NCBI RefSeq assembly: GCF_003473485.1
Contig: NC_053048.1
Coordinates: 43,768,755 to 43,832,754 of the forward strand
DNA: 64,000 nt
Origin: Medicago truncatula
Lineage: Eukaryota; Streptophyta; Magnoliopsida; Fabales; Fabaceae
Direction of reading: 5' to 3'
This document shows, one piece after another, positions 20,443 through 32,159 of this stretch (its first letter is position 1; each line of letters starts with the position of its first letter). Both the position numbers and the translations under genes were made by a program. The notes beneath the pieces are model-generated. The model worked only from the letters and a program-made list of their open reading frames with translations, searched no databases and was not told the DNA's origin.

Positions 20443-22819
20443 TTATTTGGGAACTGTTCTTTCTCGTTGTGTCCATGATTTTCTTTGGTTGGTTCTTTCT
20501 TTTTGCATTAGTTTGAGCTTGTTGCCATGTTGTTCAATTAGTGTTTGCAACTTTCTTTGTGTCTAAAGCCAAAGAAAAAATAAAAACAAAGTTGTAAGGA
20601 TATACGACTTTGGACTGATTCATGATCTTAACGATAATAACTCATTCTGTATAATTTGTTTCCATCAAAGCAGAATTGTATATTACCTCTAACTGTTGCG
20701 AAATACTTTTTCGAACCTCTAGATGTAACTGCTGTGATTCCTCAATTTGCTTAAGGCTGCTAGGAAATAGGAAAAAAAGGGTATATATATTTAAAAAACC
20801 AGTGATCAGAAAAAAAAACATTTGCAATTGCTACATAAAGAATCAATAAGTATCATTAGTAACACTAATATATTTACATTTTGAGTTGAAGATCTGCGAC
20901 TCTATCTGTTCTATGTCCTTCCTCGGGTTTTTCTGAAAGATAAAGATAAATGTGTCACAATATACAATATAGTCTTAATAAGTAAGCACTAAGCAGTGTT
21001 GTAATAGAATGCAATGGCAAAACAAATTTACCCTGCAAAGCTTTATGCACGCCGACGCGTATTGTAGATCGACATTTCTGCAAGGCAATTATATAAGAAA
21101 AATATTAGAGTCAATTGGTAGCAAATGAGGCTTCACAGAACAACGTTTACAAACCTCATTGAAATTGTTGAATGGAAATAATTTTACCTGCAAATGACTT
21201 TTAACATGGGAAATGGATAGCAAATTTGATTTCATCATATCTAGTATAGCCTTAGGCTTTGCCTCTGCAATTATAATCAATGAATTAATTGAATTTTCTT
21301 ATGTGTAACTAATGCTATTACTTAGTAGTTAATTACTTACTTTCTGGACCACCAAGGTGATCAACGATGATCATGAATGATTCATGCAGATCCTCTGTCC
21401 ATCTTACTCTTCTTTTACATGTTGGAGCTTTCCTGTTAGAAGTGGCACACATTCCATAAAGTTGAGGAGTCTGCTTTTGTGATTTTGTAGATGAGCCTGA
21501 CTATAGAAAGTCATGGATTGTAGCTTATTAGAAAGAAAAAAACAAATAAGAAGGCATAGATTACAATTGCTTTTAATTGATGAGTTGGAGAACTTGTTAG
21601 GTTAGCACTTAGCAGTAGCACTTAACCAGAATAAATATAGATTACTAGTAAAATCCTCGTGTTTTCGCACATGTATCACTTTAGGCAAAATACATCCTGC
21701 GACCCTTTTAATCGATCTAATAGTATCATACTAGTCCTTTTAGTTTTCCGTCCAACTCCGATAAATCGATGTTTATGTGGTTGTCTTAATGTTAATGTGC
21801 ACTTTATGTGCTTATGTTGCCTCTAAAATTACAATTGACTCATTATGTTATCTGATTCCTCCCCAATTCATTATTGTCCCCTTCACAAAACCCTAAATTT
21901 CATAATTAGATTCATTGCATTTATGGAAGAAAAATCAAAACATTAATTTCAATCTCATATTATATCACCTTCTTATTGTCCATAACACCATCAACCCAAC
22001 ACAATTCACCATTCACAAATAGATGAAACCATTAAAAAAAAACAAAATCCATGAAATACTTAAAGGACTAATCTAATCTAATACTATAATTAAAGAAGTT
22101 ATGAGTGCACAAAGATTACTTAAAGGACTAATCCAATATAACTTTCTTTGGACAGCACTAATCTAATATAATTAAACAAGTTAAAGCACAACATATATCA
22201 TTTCAAATATAATTCAGATGGAGTAAAAAATTAAAAGCTACATACAAAGAAATTAAAAAAAAATTACCTTAGTTCTCTGAAAGGAAATTTCAAGGGGATT
22301 CTCATCAATGGAAGCATCATTCCTAAACAATTCATTATGTTTTTTTGGAAAGTGGTCATAAAATGACATATTTCCAGATTGAAAATTACTATATTCTTCT
22401 TCAGAAGAATTGTGACTATCTGCACTGTTAGACAACAAAGATTCATCAACAGAGTACAAGGAGTTTGTAAAATTATCTCCTCCATGGGCTTGACAATTCA
22501 GCATTGGAGGGTCTGTTATCTTTGGAAACTGATCAAAACACCAACCAGGAACTTCAATCTCATCCTCATCATAATATTCTTCAGCTTGAAAACTACCATG
22601 GTTTTTGATTTTGGCTACACTCACTGCACCAAAACCCTCATGGGGTGTTTGACCTTGAAAATTTGTAGTGACAATGTTGTTGCAGGGTGATTTGATTGGC
22701 TCAAAACTCATCTGTTCTGATCCAACAATTTGGTCTGACCCAACAACCTTAACTAGGTTGCTAATTCCTATGTAGGATTCCCATTGAGTTCCATACATCT
22801 TTGACCAATGTTGGTACAT
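20443..22819 (-). CDS. MYB-CC (GARP) transcription factor, diverged paralogue, 360 aa
   Basis: Seven exons on the minus strand: 22819-22268, 21500-21341, 21264-21188, 21077-21032, 20932-20878, 20759-20687 and 20562-20443; all splice sites are GT-AG and the phases join to 361 codons. A TATA-like ATATATAG lies about 60 bp upstream of the ATG. Residues about 213-268 form the single MYB/GARP repeat (RVRWTEDLHESFMIIVDHLG, then AILDMMKSN and HVKSHLQ); 303-345 form the LHEQLE-type coiled coil (LHLEVRKSISQQLE). Family members such as PHR1/PHL bind P1BS-type sites as dimers; this copy's target is unknown. It is odd in two ways: the near-invariant SHLQKYR reads SHLQKCRS, and the segment after it (TIRVGVHKALQ) is unlike the family. 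Codon frame is intact throughout, so I call it a gene rather than a pseudogene. Confidence 0.85.
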
Positions 22820-23600
22820 GGTTGGTTCTCTTATCTTAAACTTTTGTGATGTTCATTACTTCATTAACATACCAAACCTATATATTTAAGGGAAGAAAAA
22901 AAAACCTTAAAGGTATTTTTATGTATACAAAACATCAAATTGTTGTTGTTTATATTATATATGTGTGTTTGTGATGAGATAAAAGAGAGAGAGGGTGATG
23001 AATAGTGAGGAAAAGTTAAAAATGTATATAGACATAATGTTGTCATTGTACAAAGAGAATTTATCAATGAATGAGGACAGGATTTATGTTGAAGTACATT
23101 TTGACTCATGAAACATATAGTATGCATTGTAGCTTCAGAGAAATACTAACAGTCACACATGGACTTAGGTTAATAGAAGACAGCCATAAAATGTTAAATC
23201 TGTTGTGACTCAGCAGCAGTCAGCATAGCAATATGCAATAGTACTTTAGATTCATGGTAATTGTTATTGATTCAAGATTCTATTTTAAGAGTAAATTAAA
23301 TTTGAAGTTTGTAAGATAAAATACTTTATTAATTCCATCCTCCTAAGTCCCCATCTTACTTTGCACTTGCCACTCGAAAAGATGATAGTAGTATCTTTTT
23401 AAGATATTTTAATTACATGATAGTTTTTTTTTTTTTTTTCAATAAAATTATTACATGATATGTTTTAAACACTTTAAAGAGCTAATCTAATACTATACCA
23501 ATCAAAATTAAAATATTAAGTCATCCAAAAAGTCTAGCGGCGCAGCTTGTTATCCGCTTGCCTCCTATTCATATGTAAGTAATATTGATAGTAAATATAT
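22820..23600 (-). promoter_or_regulatory. Upstream region of the first MYB-CC gene
   Basis: A TATA-like TTAAATATATAGG (minus strand, about 22,876-22,888) is placed to start transcription near 22,850. Farther up are GA-rich words at 22,983-22,998 and a T run at 23,426-23,440. A minus-strand open stretch at 22,864-23,127 has no protein character. Confidence 0.5.
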
Positions 23601-23604
23601 ATTA

Positions 23605-23725
23605 GTCCCTGTGAACTTAGCTCAGTTGGCAGGGACATTGCATAATTTATGCAGGGTCCGGGGTTCGAACCCCGGACACCCCACTTCTCTACATTTAATT
23701 GTGTGAGCTCTATACTAGACCAATA
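23605..23725 (+). repeat. tRNA-derived SINE or tRNA pseudogene
   Basis: Shows an A box (TTAGCTCAGTTGGCAGGG), an anticodon-like stem-loop (TTGCA-TAATTTA-TGCAG) and a perfect B box/T arm (CCGGGGTTCGAACCCCGG) followed by ACACCCCA. The 5' acceptor side does not pair with ACACCCC, and the loop would give anticodon ATT, so it is not a working tRNA. ATATATATTA-like flanks on both sides look like a target duplication. Confidence 0.75.
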
Positions 23726-23730
23726 TATAT

Positions 23731-25428
23731 ATTAAGGAATATTAAGCTAAAAATATATATATTTGTCTCATAATAACCGTCACATTAGATTTTTTTTAAG
23801 GAACGTTGGAAAATAAATATATTTGTTTCTAAAGGAATGTCACATTTAGTTTTTAATAGAATTTTAATGGTTTTCTTCCTCTTGTTTTCTTTAGGGGTGT
23901 TCATGGTTAACCAAACGAAGTGAACCCCCATTTTATACTTCTAGTTTGATATATTAAACCATTCGTCACAAAAATCGGTTTGAGAGTGAGAAGTGGTTGA
24001 AAACCGGTTCCGAGCTAGTTTAAATTAAAATCCGGTTTTCAAGAGGATCTGTTGCAAAATCTAGTTTTCCTGTGAATTGGTTTTAAAGCCGTTTTTTAGT
24101 TGGTTTTGAACAATTTTTCCTTTAGTTATTTCAAAATTTGTTGGAAGTTATCATGGGTAATTGAGGTGTTCGGTAGCTCAATTAGTTTAAATGAATTGAT
24201 AAAGAGTTTGAGGTATGAGTTTAAATCAAGACAAAAGAGTAAATAAATATTAATCTAACAACTAACTGCTAATATTTGTTATTCAAAAGAAGAAGTTATC
24301 ATGGATAACAAGTTGACATTATGTCCTTTCTTAAGGCTTTGTTTGACAAGGTTCAATTTCGAGCATATAGCATATATCATATAACCAAACTTAACCCAAT
24401 TGATATCAATTTTCCTTACAAAAGCATACATAAATTTTTACTAGCTTATAAAATTCGATGATAAACAACATAAATTAGTTTTTGAACTTATAACTTATCA
24501 TATTTACTTTCCAATCTACTTTTATTATCTTAATTGAAAAAATTAAATATTAATTCATATCAATTATACTTTTGATCTCCAATTTTACCCTTTTTCACGA
24601 AAAGAGTCCCCTTATTTTAAAATCGTGTCATTTTTTTTTATGATGTGACATGCAAGATGATGATGTGAAAAAAAAAGCACTTCTTTTTAGAGAAATATGA
24701 AAAATACACTTGTAAACATGTTCTTATTTCACTTTATATTTGCTAGTATTACCATACCCTACAAAATTCAATCAGCTAAGAGCAAGATTATCAACTATAT
24801 TTCATCTAAAAAAGATTAGCAACTATCCTATAGTATCTGAAGTTTCAGTTCATGATTTTGATCTTTGAGTCATCATCTATATATGGAGTAGTGTAGTGTG
24901 TGTCCAATGCTTGTTTCATGTGATGTAACCACCTCTTTGCAGCTTGAAGCCGCACATTCCAACCTGGAAATGGGACCAGTACACAACCTTTACTCATGAT
25001 CATTTTGTCTTTTTTGCTATCGACTGGAAAAATCAAGATTCAACCATCCCTTTAAGAACCCATTTGTTGCAGGACAGCCAATCTTTGTGAATTACAATCA
25101 ATTTTTCGTAATTCAGAACCGATTTGTTGCGTTTTATTTTATTTTAAAGGAAAAATATTCTATTAAAAAAGAAATACGGAATAAACCATCAAAAATGTTT
25201 TTTTTTTTAAAGATCTTTAAAAAAATGTTAGTATATTAATTATGAAGTAACTCAGTATTTTTTTCTATGTCAGGATTGAGACACATAACCTTAACTTTTA
25301 ACGCTTTTCCCCTGAAAAAACTCTTAATGTCTTTAATATCTTAACTCAATCAAATAAGCAATCCATCCCCTCACTTATCTAAAAAATAACTTTTGATAAC
25401 ATATTGTTTTAATTTTTTTTTTTTAAGA
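23731..25428. other. Spacer with SINE and hAT scraps
   Basis: At 23,893 TAGGGGTGTTCATGG resembles a hAT terminus without a partner. At about 24,170-24,300 a second tRNA-derived SINE type appears (see separate entry). At 24,845-25,036 (minus) there is a 63-codon stretch with gene-like composition ([20 protein letters not shown]) that I cannot assign; it could be an exon fragment. Confidence 0.35.
24170..24300 (+). repeat. SINE copy, family shared with 49.85 kb and 55.15 kb
   Basis: GGTAGCTCAATTAGTTTAAA (A-box-like), GAGTTTAAATCAAGAC (B-box-like) and a tail CTAACTGCTAATATTTG. The same order of words recurs at about 49,850-49,965 and 55,148-55,255, so this is a dispersed family. Confidence 0.6.
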
Positions 25429-25429
25429 A

Positions 25430-26790
25430 GCCAAAATGGAATTTATTAAAATCACAATGAATCCTAACTAGCACAAGGAATGCTAGGATAGGAGTCGTAA
25501 AGTAGCAAAATACAAAAAAGAACAAAAGTTGTACCAAAAACATACATAAAAAGAAAAAACCCTCAACCAACATCACAAGCTGCCACAGAAACAACTTCCA
25601 CCACCTACATTCAACTGCTCGCACACAACCCCAAACAACAATGTCAAGAACCAACACAACAACCAGGAACCTTTGAAAAACAACCGATTACTTTAACGAT
25701 TGAAACAACAACAACCACCTTCGCCACAACAACAGTCGATGACACCTTAATGAATCCACCGTTGCAACAACAACAACAACCAACGCAACAACAAAATCCA
25801 CCATCACAGCAGCAACATCATCAATCCACACTGGCAAACCACCAGATAATAGAGTAGTCGAACCAGATGAGAAGGTTCTGATCGAACCCAACCGTTGAAG
25901 ACCCACCGACACCTCCTCACACCACCAAAAATGTGACCTACATCACCACCTCACCTCCTCCACATAGATCTTAATCGGAAGGAAACATCCACCACACAAA
26001 AACACCAGACAAACTGTGTTTTTCTAACAGCCGCAAACTCAGCACCCGCTAGGACGAAAATCACAAACACCCCCCCCCCCCCCAACGCAACACAACCCAC
26101 AAGCTCCTCATTATCATCATCGCCACACCTCCGAACTCACCACCACAAGAAGAGACAGTGAATATTTCGCCTCCCAACTCAACACCAAACACCACCACTT
26201 GTGATACCCATCACCAACAACCACCAAAATTACCATCAACAATAAACCATGACCTTCGATCTGAAGATCACCACACTCAGGCTGCATCACCACCACTTGG
26301 ACATCACCCAAGATAGCAGCACCACTCCCTGCATCACCTCCCTTCGAAACTTCACCAAAAAACAACAGCGCACTAACAACACCACCACTCCGACATCACC
26401 AACCGAAACGTGTCCCTTGATCGCAAATTCAAAAAAGAACATAGATCCAAATCCGGATATGGTTACAGATTCAGATCCGGATTCACATCTACCACCACTA
26501 ACACCTCCACGAAAACCACCACCACCACCCACAAAAACCTCCCCAAAAGCCACCACAAATAGCAAAGCATCACCCCAAAAAAACCACCACCAAGAACAAA
26601 CTACGAAAACCCACCGCGATTTGTGTTGCTAAAAGCACCCAAAGTCACCGACGCTGCCGCCGCCACCCACCACAGCAAGCCCGAACCAGAACAATGCTTG
26701 ATCTGAGACGACGAACTACCGGATAGGATGAGGGATGCCGGAGGTGAGGTGATGCGGAGGCCGCGCCTCGTCGCACGACTACCAATTGGA
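25430..26790 (-). mobile_element. CAC/GTG-rich block, probable decayed non-LTR retroelement
   Basis: This block stands out from its AT-rich surroundings by dense CACCAC/CAACAAC words on the plus strand and a run of 14 C (26,070-26,083). Read on the minus strand it ends AATAAATTCCATTTTGGCTTC followed by an A-tract, the way plant LINE-type copies end. Several frames of 80-130 codons are open on both strands only because of the repetitive composition. No reverse transcriptase was recognised, and no target duplication was found. Confidence 0.4.
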
Positions 26791-27409
26791 TCTAAAATAA
26801 AATGGATTTTCGTTAATAAACAAACAAAACATAACTTCTTTTTGATAATAATCAATTTTTGTACAATTAATGGGATAAACAAGAATATAGAAAGAAATAT
26901 ATATGTATTGACGCGAAAACCAAAACAATAGTGAGAGAAAATAAGAACATAATGAATGTATGAGAGGGAAGATTGTCCCAAAAATTATCATAAAATGTTT
27001 GCACAAATATAACTTCTCTTCATTAAACCAACAAGAAAACCATAATAAAATACTTAGTTTAAATCCAACTGCACAAACAAAACTTGGATTAAATGTTTAA
27101 ATTCCAACCAACAAAAAAGTAAACCGTAAGCCATAAACAATAATAATTAGTCTTAAATCCAAATTAACAAGATGGGCAGCACCTTGATTGGGTAACAAAA
27201 AAATAATCTAAATTAACAATGATGTTTGATGCTTGGTTGGATGTTGATCATGAAACCTTTTTTTTCTTCATCATCATCATCATACACAAGATAATTCAAA
27301 TAGAATATAAATACACAACCATTTTTCATTAGAAAATAAAAAGATTATGCCAAGGTGCAATCTTACTCTAACTTGCATGAGGTAGTGATTTTAAAAGCTT
27401 TCTTTGTTC
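26791..27409. other. AT-rich spacer
   Basis: I see no gene or bounded repeat. A (CAT)n run occurs near 27,267-27,284. Confidence 0.4.
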
Positions 27410-27770
27410 AGATTCATGCGTCTAGTGCTCCTAGCATAATGAGGTATTGTGGCAACCCCCATCCTTAATTGGGTCTAGTGTAATATTGATGGTATTAATA
27501 AGGGTTGTTCAATCCCTATAACATGTAGAGGAACCATTACGGTTAAAAATTCTAATTACTTAGGTGGATTTGGCGTCAATATGCATATCACTATTGCTTT
27601 TTAGATTGATTCATGAGATGATGAATGCTATTAAGATAGCTTATAAGAAAAATTGAAGTAGGTTTTGGTTAGAAACTGACTTTCAGCTAACTCATACGGC
27701 TTTCAGAAATTCTATTATTGTTCCATGACACTTTAGGAATAGATGGTTAAATGTGTGGAGTAAACCAAAA
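27410..27770 (+). pseudogene. Decayed LINE RNase H-domain fragment
   Basis: Translation of the plus strand gives CNIDGINKG, then NYLGGFGVN, and after a frame change NAIKIAYKKN, FWLETD and IIVPxHFRNRWLNVW, the order and spacing of the RNase H domain at the C-terminus of plant LINE polyproteins (catalytic Asp in NIDG and ETD retained). Several stops interrupt it, two where a Trp codon would be expected (TGG to TGA), the pattern left by methylated-cytosine decay. Confidence 0.75.
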
Positions 27771-28344
27771 AATTTGCAAAAAATTACAATTTTTTAGCGG
27801 TTAGATGGGACGAGCCACCTAGCGTTGTGGTGGATTGAAAATGTCAAATCACCCAGCCAAAAAACAAATTAAATCGGTTGGCACGACGATCAACCAGATT
27901 TGTCATCTCTAGTCCTTTTAAAAGAAAAAAATTGTCCTCTTTTGTACCAAAAAAAAAAAAAAAAATTGTAGAAAAGTTTATACATATAAATCAAGACTTT
28001 TGTGAGTAATACAACTGAAATTAAATTATCTTTTTTTTCCTTTCATAAATAAGATATTTATGAGAGTATATAGTTGATTTCTTATTTGTTTTGTGATAGT
28101 GTGTTTTTCAGTCTTTTGAATTGAACCTGATTTGGTTCTCAATCCAACTGGTAGGATTAATCGGCACAAATTGATCGTGATTACACTGCTTTGTCTTTTT
28201 CTCTATTATTTGGCATAGGATTATCTTTTTGCATCTATTGGACATTAATGTGGTTATCTTACTTTTAACTAATAACTATAGATTAGAAGGTATTATAACC
28301 TTTCGAAGTAAATTATTGATTAGAAGGTTACTGATTGTAGTTGT

Positions 28345-29160
28345 AATTTTTTTTTCAAACGTAAAATTATATCATTTCATTCAATGATAAGAAGTACAAA
28401 TAGTCTCGTACATCATTGAAAATATTAAATATGGAAGTTAGGGTAGGATAAGATAAGTCTAACTATAATATGAGAAACCTTATTAGCTTGCCTCCTCACA
28501 ACATAACCATTGTAAGATGAGATGTCAATAGATCCTTACATCTATTAATAATGTCTCCCAATTCATTATGACGAATCAGTTTAGAATTAACAACATCTAT
28601 AACAATTTTACCATTAGACTCAAAGATAACTGAATTCATGTCTCTTTCAATACCAAATTTTAGAGTAATATTATATGAACATCTAAAAATCAACAACTTT
28701 TGGACAACTAGTTTAAAAATACATCAATTATAACTATTGATATGACTATACGATATAGTATCTATACAATATAGATATACGATGTTGGATAACCAAAAGA
28801 TTGTCAATATATCATTTGCCTCTAATAGTCCTAAAGCTTCAGCTTCAGCAGGTGGCGAAGAAGCAAGTTTGATATTCGACAAACATGAAAGAAGTTGTCC
28901 AACAGAATCTCGAAAACATAAACCACAATCTATAATGAAACTATTATTAAAGAAGGCGCAATCAACATTGCACTTTAGAGTTGCAAATGGAGGCTTTGTC
29001 CATGAATATGTTGTTTGCGATGATTGACCGTTTCCTAACTCTATGCATACATTGCCATTCATTGAGTGACTCTAGTGCGCATTTGACCATAAAAGACGGT
29101 GGCTGATCGAAATTCTCCCAAAGTTTGGAGTTACGATTCTTCCGTAGAGTCGGGTTCAAG
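28345..29160 (-). pseudogene. Decayed LINE 3' end with RNase H domain
   Basis: On the minus strand: a fragment ESLNEWQCMHRVRK, then after a frame change WTKPPFATLKCNVDCAFFNN, PPAEAEALGLLEA, then VIFESNGKIVIDVVNSKL and, after another frame change, VVRRQANKVSHI. This is the RVT_3-type RNase H domain of plant LINEs in order, with the usual FESD reading FESN. The copy ends in an A-tract (plus-strand T run at about 28,348-28,356). At least two frameshifts make it inactive. Confidence 0.8.
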
Positions 29161-30385
29161 AATCACTGACTGAATATTATATAATTATATACGTTTTTAT
29201 ATATAAAAAAAACCTATACATTATTTTTGAAAAAAAAAACAAACTATTAATTAGTATATAATCAATTCTTTTCTTAACATTATTTTGGCAACAATTCTTA
29301 ACAGTTAAAAGCACATTTTTGTCTCTTGTCTTTAAAATTAACAAATAAAACATAGAATAGAGCCACTTTCTAACTTTCTTTAAGCTGTCACGGCTATGGC
29401 TTTGTCATGCACGTCATTCTCATTACATATTATACACTTTGAATTTCATTGACTATCCTTTACATTGTTATGCTGACTCATTTCATATTTGCAAATTACG
29501 TTCCACACATTCGGCAAATAATATTTCTGAGATTCCAACATCGTTTCTTGTCAAAACAAAAAAAAGATTCCAATATCGTTTGAAATTAATTAATTAATTT
29601 CGGAACATTTGAGATTAGGTCTTATGTTCAATTCAATGTAATGAATAAAGTCCACGTGTCTCCCAGCCAAAGTCGTCCCTATCGACCAATTACTTTACCC
29701 CTAACAGAGAGGTTGCTCCAAAAAATACAGGGAGGTTGAGAGAAAGAATCTTGTCCAATACATTACAAAATAATAAACAATATATATAATTGTAAATTAC
29801 CCTTTGGCCATTTTTTTATGTTTCATTTGCTCAGCTAGATAACGGTTACCAATGGCCGTAGAAAGAGTGTAGATCCCAAATACATGTTTATAATATATGC
29901 AAGTAGCTCCAAAAAGAAATGCCAAGAATGGACGGTCTTCAATATAGATTTATTTTCTTCCAAGTAGCATTGACTAAATATTCACCCTTAAAGGTGAATA
30001 AGTGGAAATTTTGGAGTTCAAATCCAAATCCAGTTTTTGCATATTGTAGTGTCTTTGTCAATTGAGTTATGTTCACATGGACATGTTATAATAGAATTGA
30101 AAAAAATGTAGAGAGATTCCGGTCTATTCAATGAGTTTCATTTTGGCCCTCGATGGTTTAGCATAAGGGGTTGGTCTCCAACAACATAGAGAATCAATTG
30201 AAAATCTATTTATATTTAGTATCCGACAATGTTCCAAATAAGATTATCTCGTGTGGAGGAAATATACCCGAAAAAAGATAAAGTTCATTGTTCGATATAA
30301 GTAGACACAATATTACCAAAGGGTCTTATTGGCAGCACAATGATTTAATAGCCAAAATACAATACCAAAACTATTGGAGAAAAAA
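29161..30385. other. Spacer with a SINE-like scrap
   Basis: Near 29,970-30,070 the words ATTCACCCTTAAAGGTGAAT and GAGTTCAAATCCAAATCC resemble the scrap at 13.2 kb. Nothing else is supported. Confidence 0.35.
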
Positions 30386-30965
30386 TATTAAATATTTATA
30401 TTGAGTCTAACTCATCTTTACAAAATTAGTTTGTATGTTAAACAACAAACAACACCAAATTTTTTGCAAGGTGAAAGATGCCACTATTGATAAACTCTTT
30501 TCAAACTTCATCTTTATTCTATGTGAGATTTGATTTTATTCTATCTTTATCTTTACCAAAACTCTTTTCAATACTATGGGTTTGATGTGTAAGTACAAAT
30601 GGTGGACAACCTGAATCGATAAGCTCTGATCTCATAGTATGCATTTATAATGGGTCTAATTTATCCTTGCAAAACTAACTTGTGAGATGTGATTTGTCAC
30701 TTAATAAACTTCAGACCTTATCTTTCTCATATGTGGGACTTGAGGTTTATCCAATACATCATCTCACACTCAACACTATTGAGTTTTATAGTGCATATAA
30801 ATGGTGAGTGACTTGAAACGATACAATCTTATATCATATTAAATTTTTCATATTGGACATAATTCATTCTTATAAAACTAACTTATTAAGATGAAATATC
30901 ATTCTATAAACTCATTTAAGACTTTATCTTTATTCTACATCTATCTTGGTTTTTTCCAATAAGGA
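30386..30965. repeat. Three diverged tandem units (about 200 bp each)
   Basis: Around 30,400, 30,650 and 30,845 the same series of words recurs: GGGTCTAA-TCATCCTTACAAAACTA, then a TAAACTCTTTTCA-like word, then GACTTTATCTTTATTCTA and GTGGGACTTG. The copies differ at many positions. They look like pieces of a known type of dispersed legume repeat in tandem. Confidence 0.6.
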
Positions 30966-31063
30966 ATACAAAGGTAAACGCCAAAGGAGTTACGAAGATG
31001 GGGTCTATCCATGAGTAATTGCCTACGACAAAGTAATTTTGCGTGTCAAAATAAAAATATAAT

Positions 31064-31243
31064 GGGTTTTGTTAAGGAGTGCCTCCGGGGACCGAGGCAC
31101 TCTTTAAGGATCTTAAATTTAAAAAATATTCCTCAAAAAAGTCAAATGTTACAAATTTCAGTGCATTAATTACACAAATTTACATAAAAACTTATCATTA
31201 AAAGTGTTGAGAGAGTATACTGAGACACTCGCTAACATTTCCC
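31064..31243. mobile_element. Mutator-type MITE, 180 bp, perfect 9-bp target duplication
   Basis: Ends GGGTTTTGTTAAGGAGTG and, inverted, GGGAAATGTTAGCGAGTG. Both flanks are AAATATAAT (31,055-31,063 and 31,244-31,252). A nested hairpin (GAGTGCCTC...GAGGCACTC) sits just inside the left end. No coding capacity. Confidence 0.88.
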
Positions 31244-31389
31244 AAATATAATTTCTCATATATAATTATCTTTATGGTGCATGTTGTAAGACATCCTCCA
31301 CTTAAACGGGTTTGTCTTAAGCATCTCCTTGATAATATTCTGCTAGGTCATTGAAGGGAGCATGGGGACCCATCCACATCGAGGCTAGA

Positions 31390-31540
31390 ACAACCGCATA
31401 AGCAAGAGAAACACCACACTTTTACCCAAAACCTTAAGGCAATGGATTTATGGGTCCTCTTACTTATAAGGTGTTCAACTTTTACTATTTTATACGATTT
31501 GGGACATATAACTCACACTTGCACAGAACAACGTATTCGA
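31390..31540. repeat. Dispersed repeat shared with about 59.0-59.13 kb
   Basis: The words CACCACACTTTTACCCAAAA, TTACTTATAAGGTGTTCAAC and GACATATAACTCACACTTG recur in the same order at 59,010-59,130. This may be part of a long terminal repeat. Open frames through it are incidental. Confidence 0.55.
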
Positions 31541-32159
31541 ATTATGACTTATAGATATATCTACATTGTGTGTTATATACCTTCAATAGTGGAGAGAAGC
31601 TATGGAAAACAAACAAATAAATTATTCATTTCAAAAGTATTGAATTTGTAGCTATTGGGTTCCAGATGTCAGTTTTTGTTAAACTAAAATATTTCTGTGT
31701 GCAACTAAAAAGGCTAATAATTAGAAGTAACTATTTCCATTAAGAGGTTAACTTCTCCCGAAAGATTTGTCTCCATACACTAGATTAGTAAATTTAACCT
31801 CCGATCAAATAAATGGTTGCTTTTATAATGACTGTATTTAGAATGTAATTTTGGTGATGGTGACTATATGCAATCATAATGAATTAAATAATCATGTCAG
31901 TAAGCTTGAGCTAGTGCAGATATAATATATATTTTCTCTCAATAATGCTAGTGTAGTTTACTGTAGTATAACTGTACACTGCTTCTGGTTTCTATAGAAT
32001 ATTACACAAGCAACATCACTAGAATATGTACTAATTTACTGGGTTTATATTTGTAGGATCAATAGTACTTTTATTCCCATAACAAAATTGCATAGTGTGA
32101 TTTAGCTGTTGCTTACAAGGAGTAAGCTTCAGAGAAACAATAGTTTTATACATAAACTA
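31541..32159 (-). other. 3' flank of the second MYB-CC gene
   Basis: AT-rich; should include the 3' UTR of the minus-strand MYB-CC gene. No other feature seen. Confidence 0.4.

Noticed and set aside
20375-20566. Plus-strand 63-codon frame
   Set aside because: It is antisense to the last exon of the minus-strand MYB-CC gene, whose frame and splice sites are well supported.
22379-22690. Plus-strand 103-codon frame
   Set aside because: Antisense shadow of MYB-CC exon 1.
23605-23690. Functional tRNA gene
   Set aside because: The acceptor stem does not pair and the anticodon would be ATT; a SINE or pseudo-tRNA explains it better.
24845-25036. Minus-strand 63-codon stretch as a gene
   Set aside because: Composition looks coding-like but there is no start context, partner exon or recognisable domain; mentioned only as a possible exon fragment.
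26249-26632. Pro/Thr-rich protein of 127 codons on the plus strand
   Set aside because: Produced by CAC/ACC-rich composition; the opposite strand is equally open and no domain is present.
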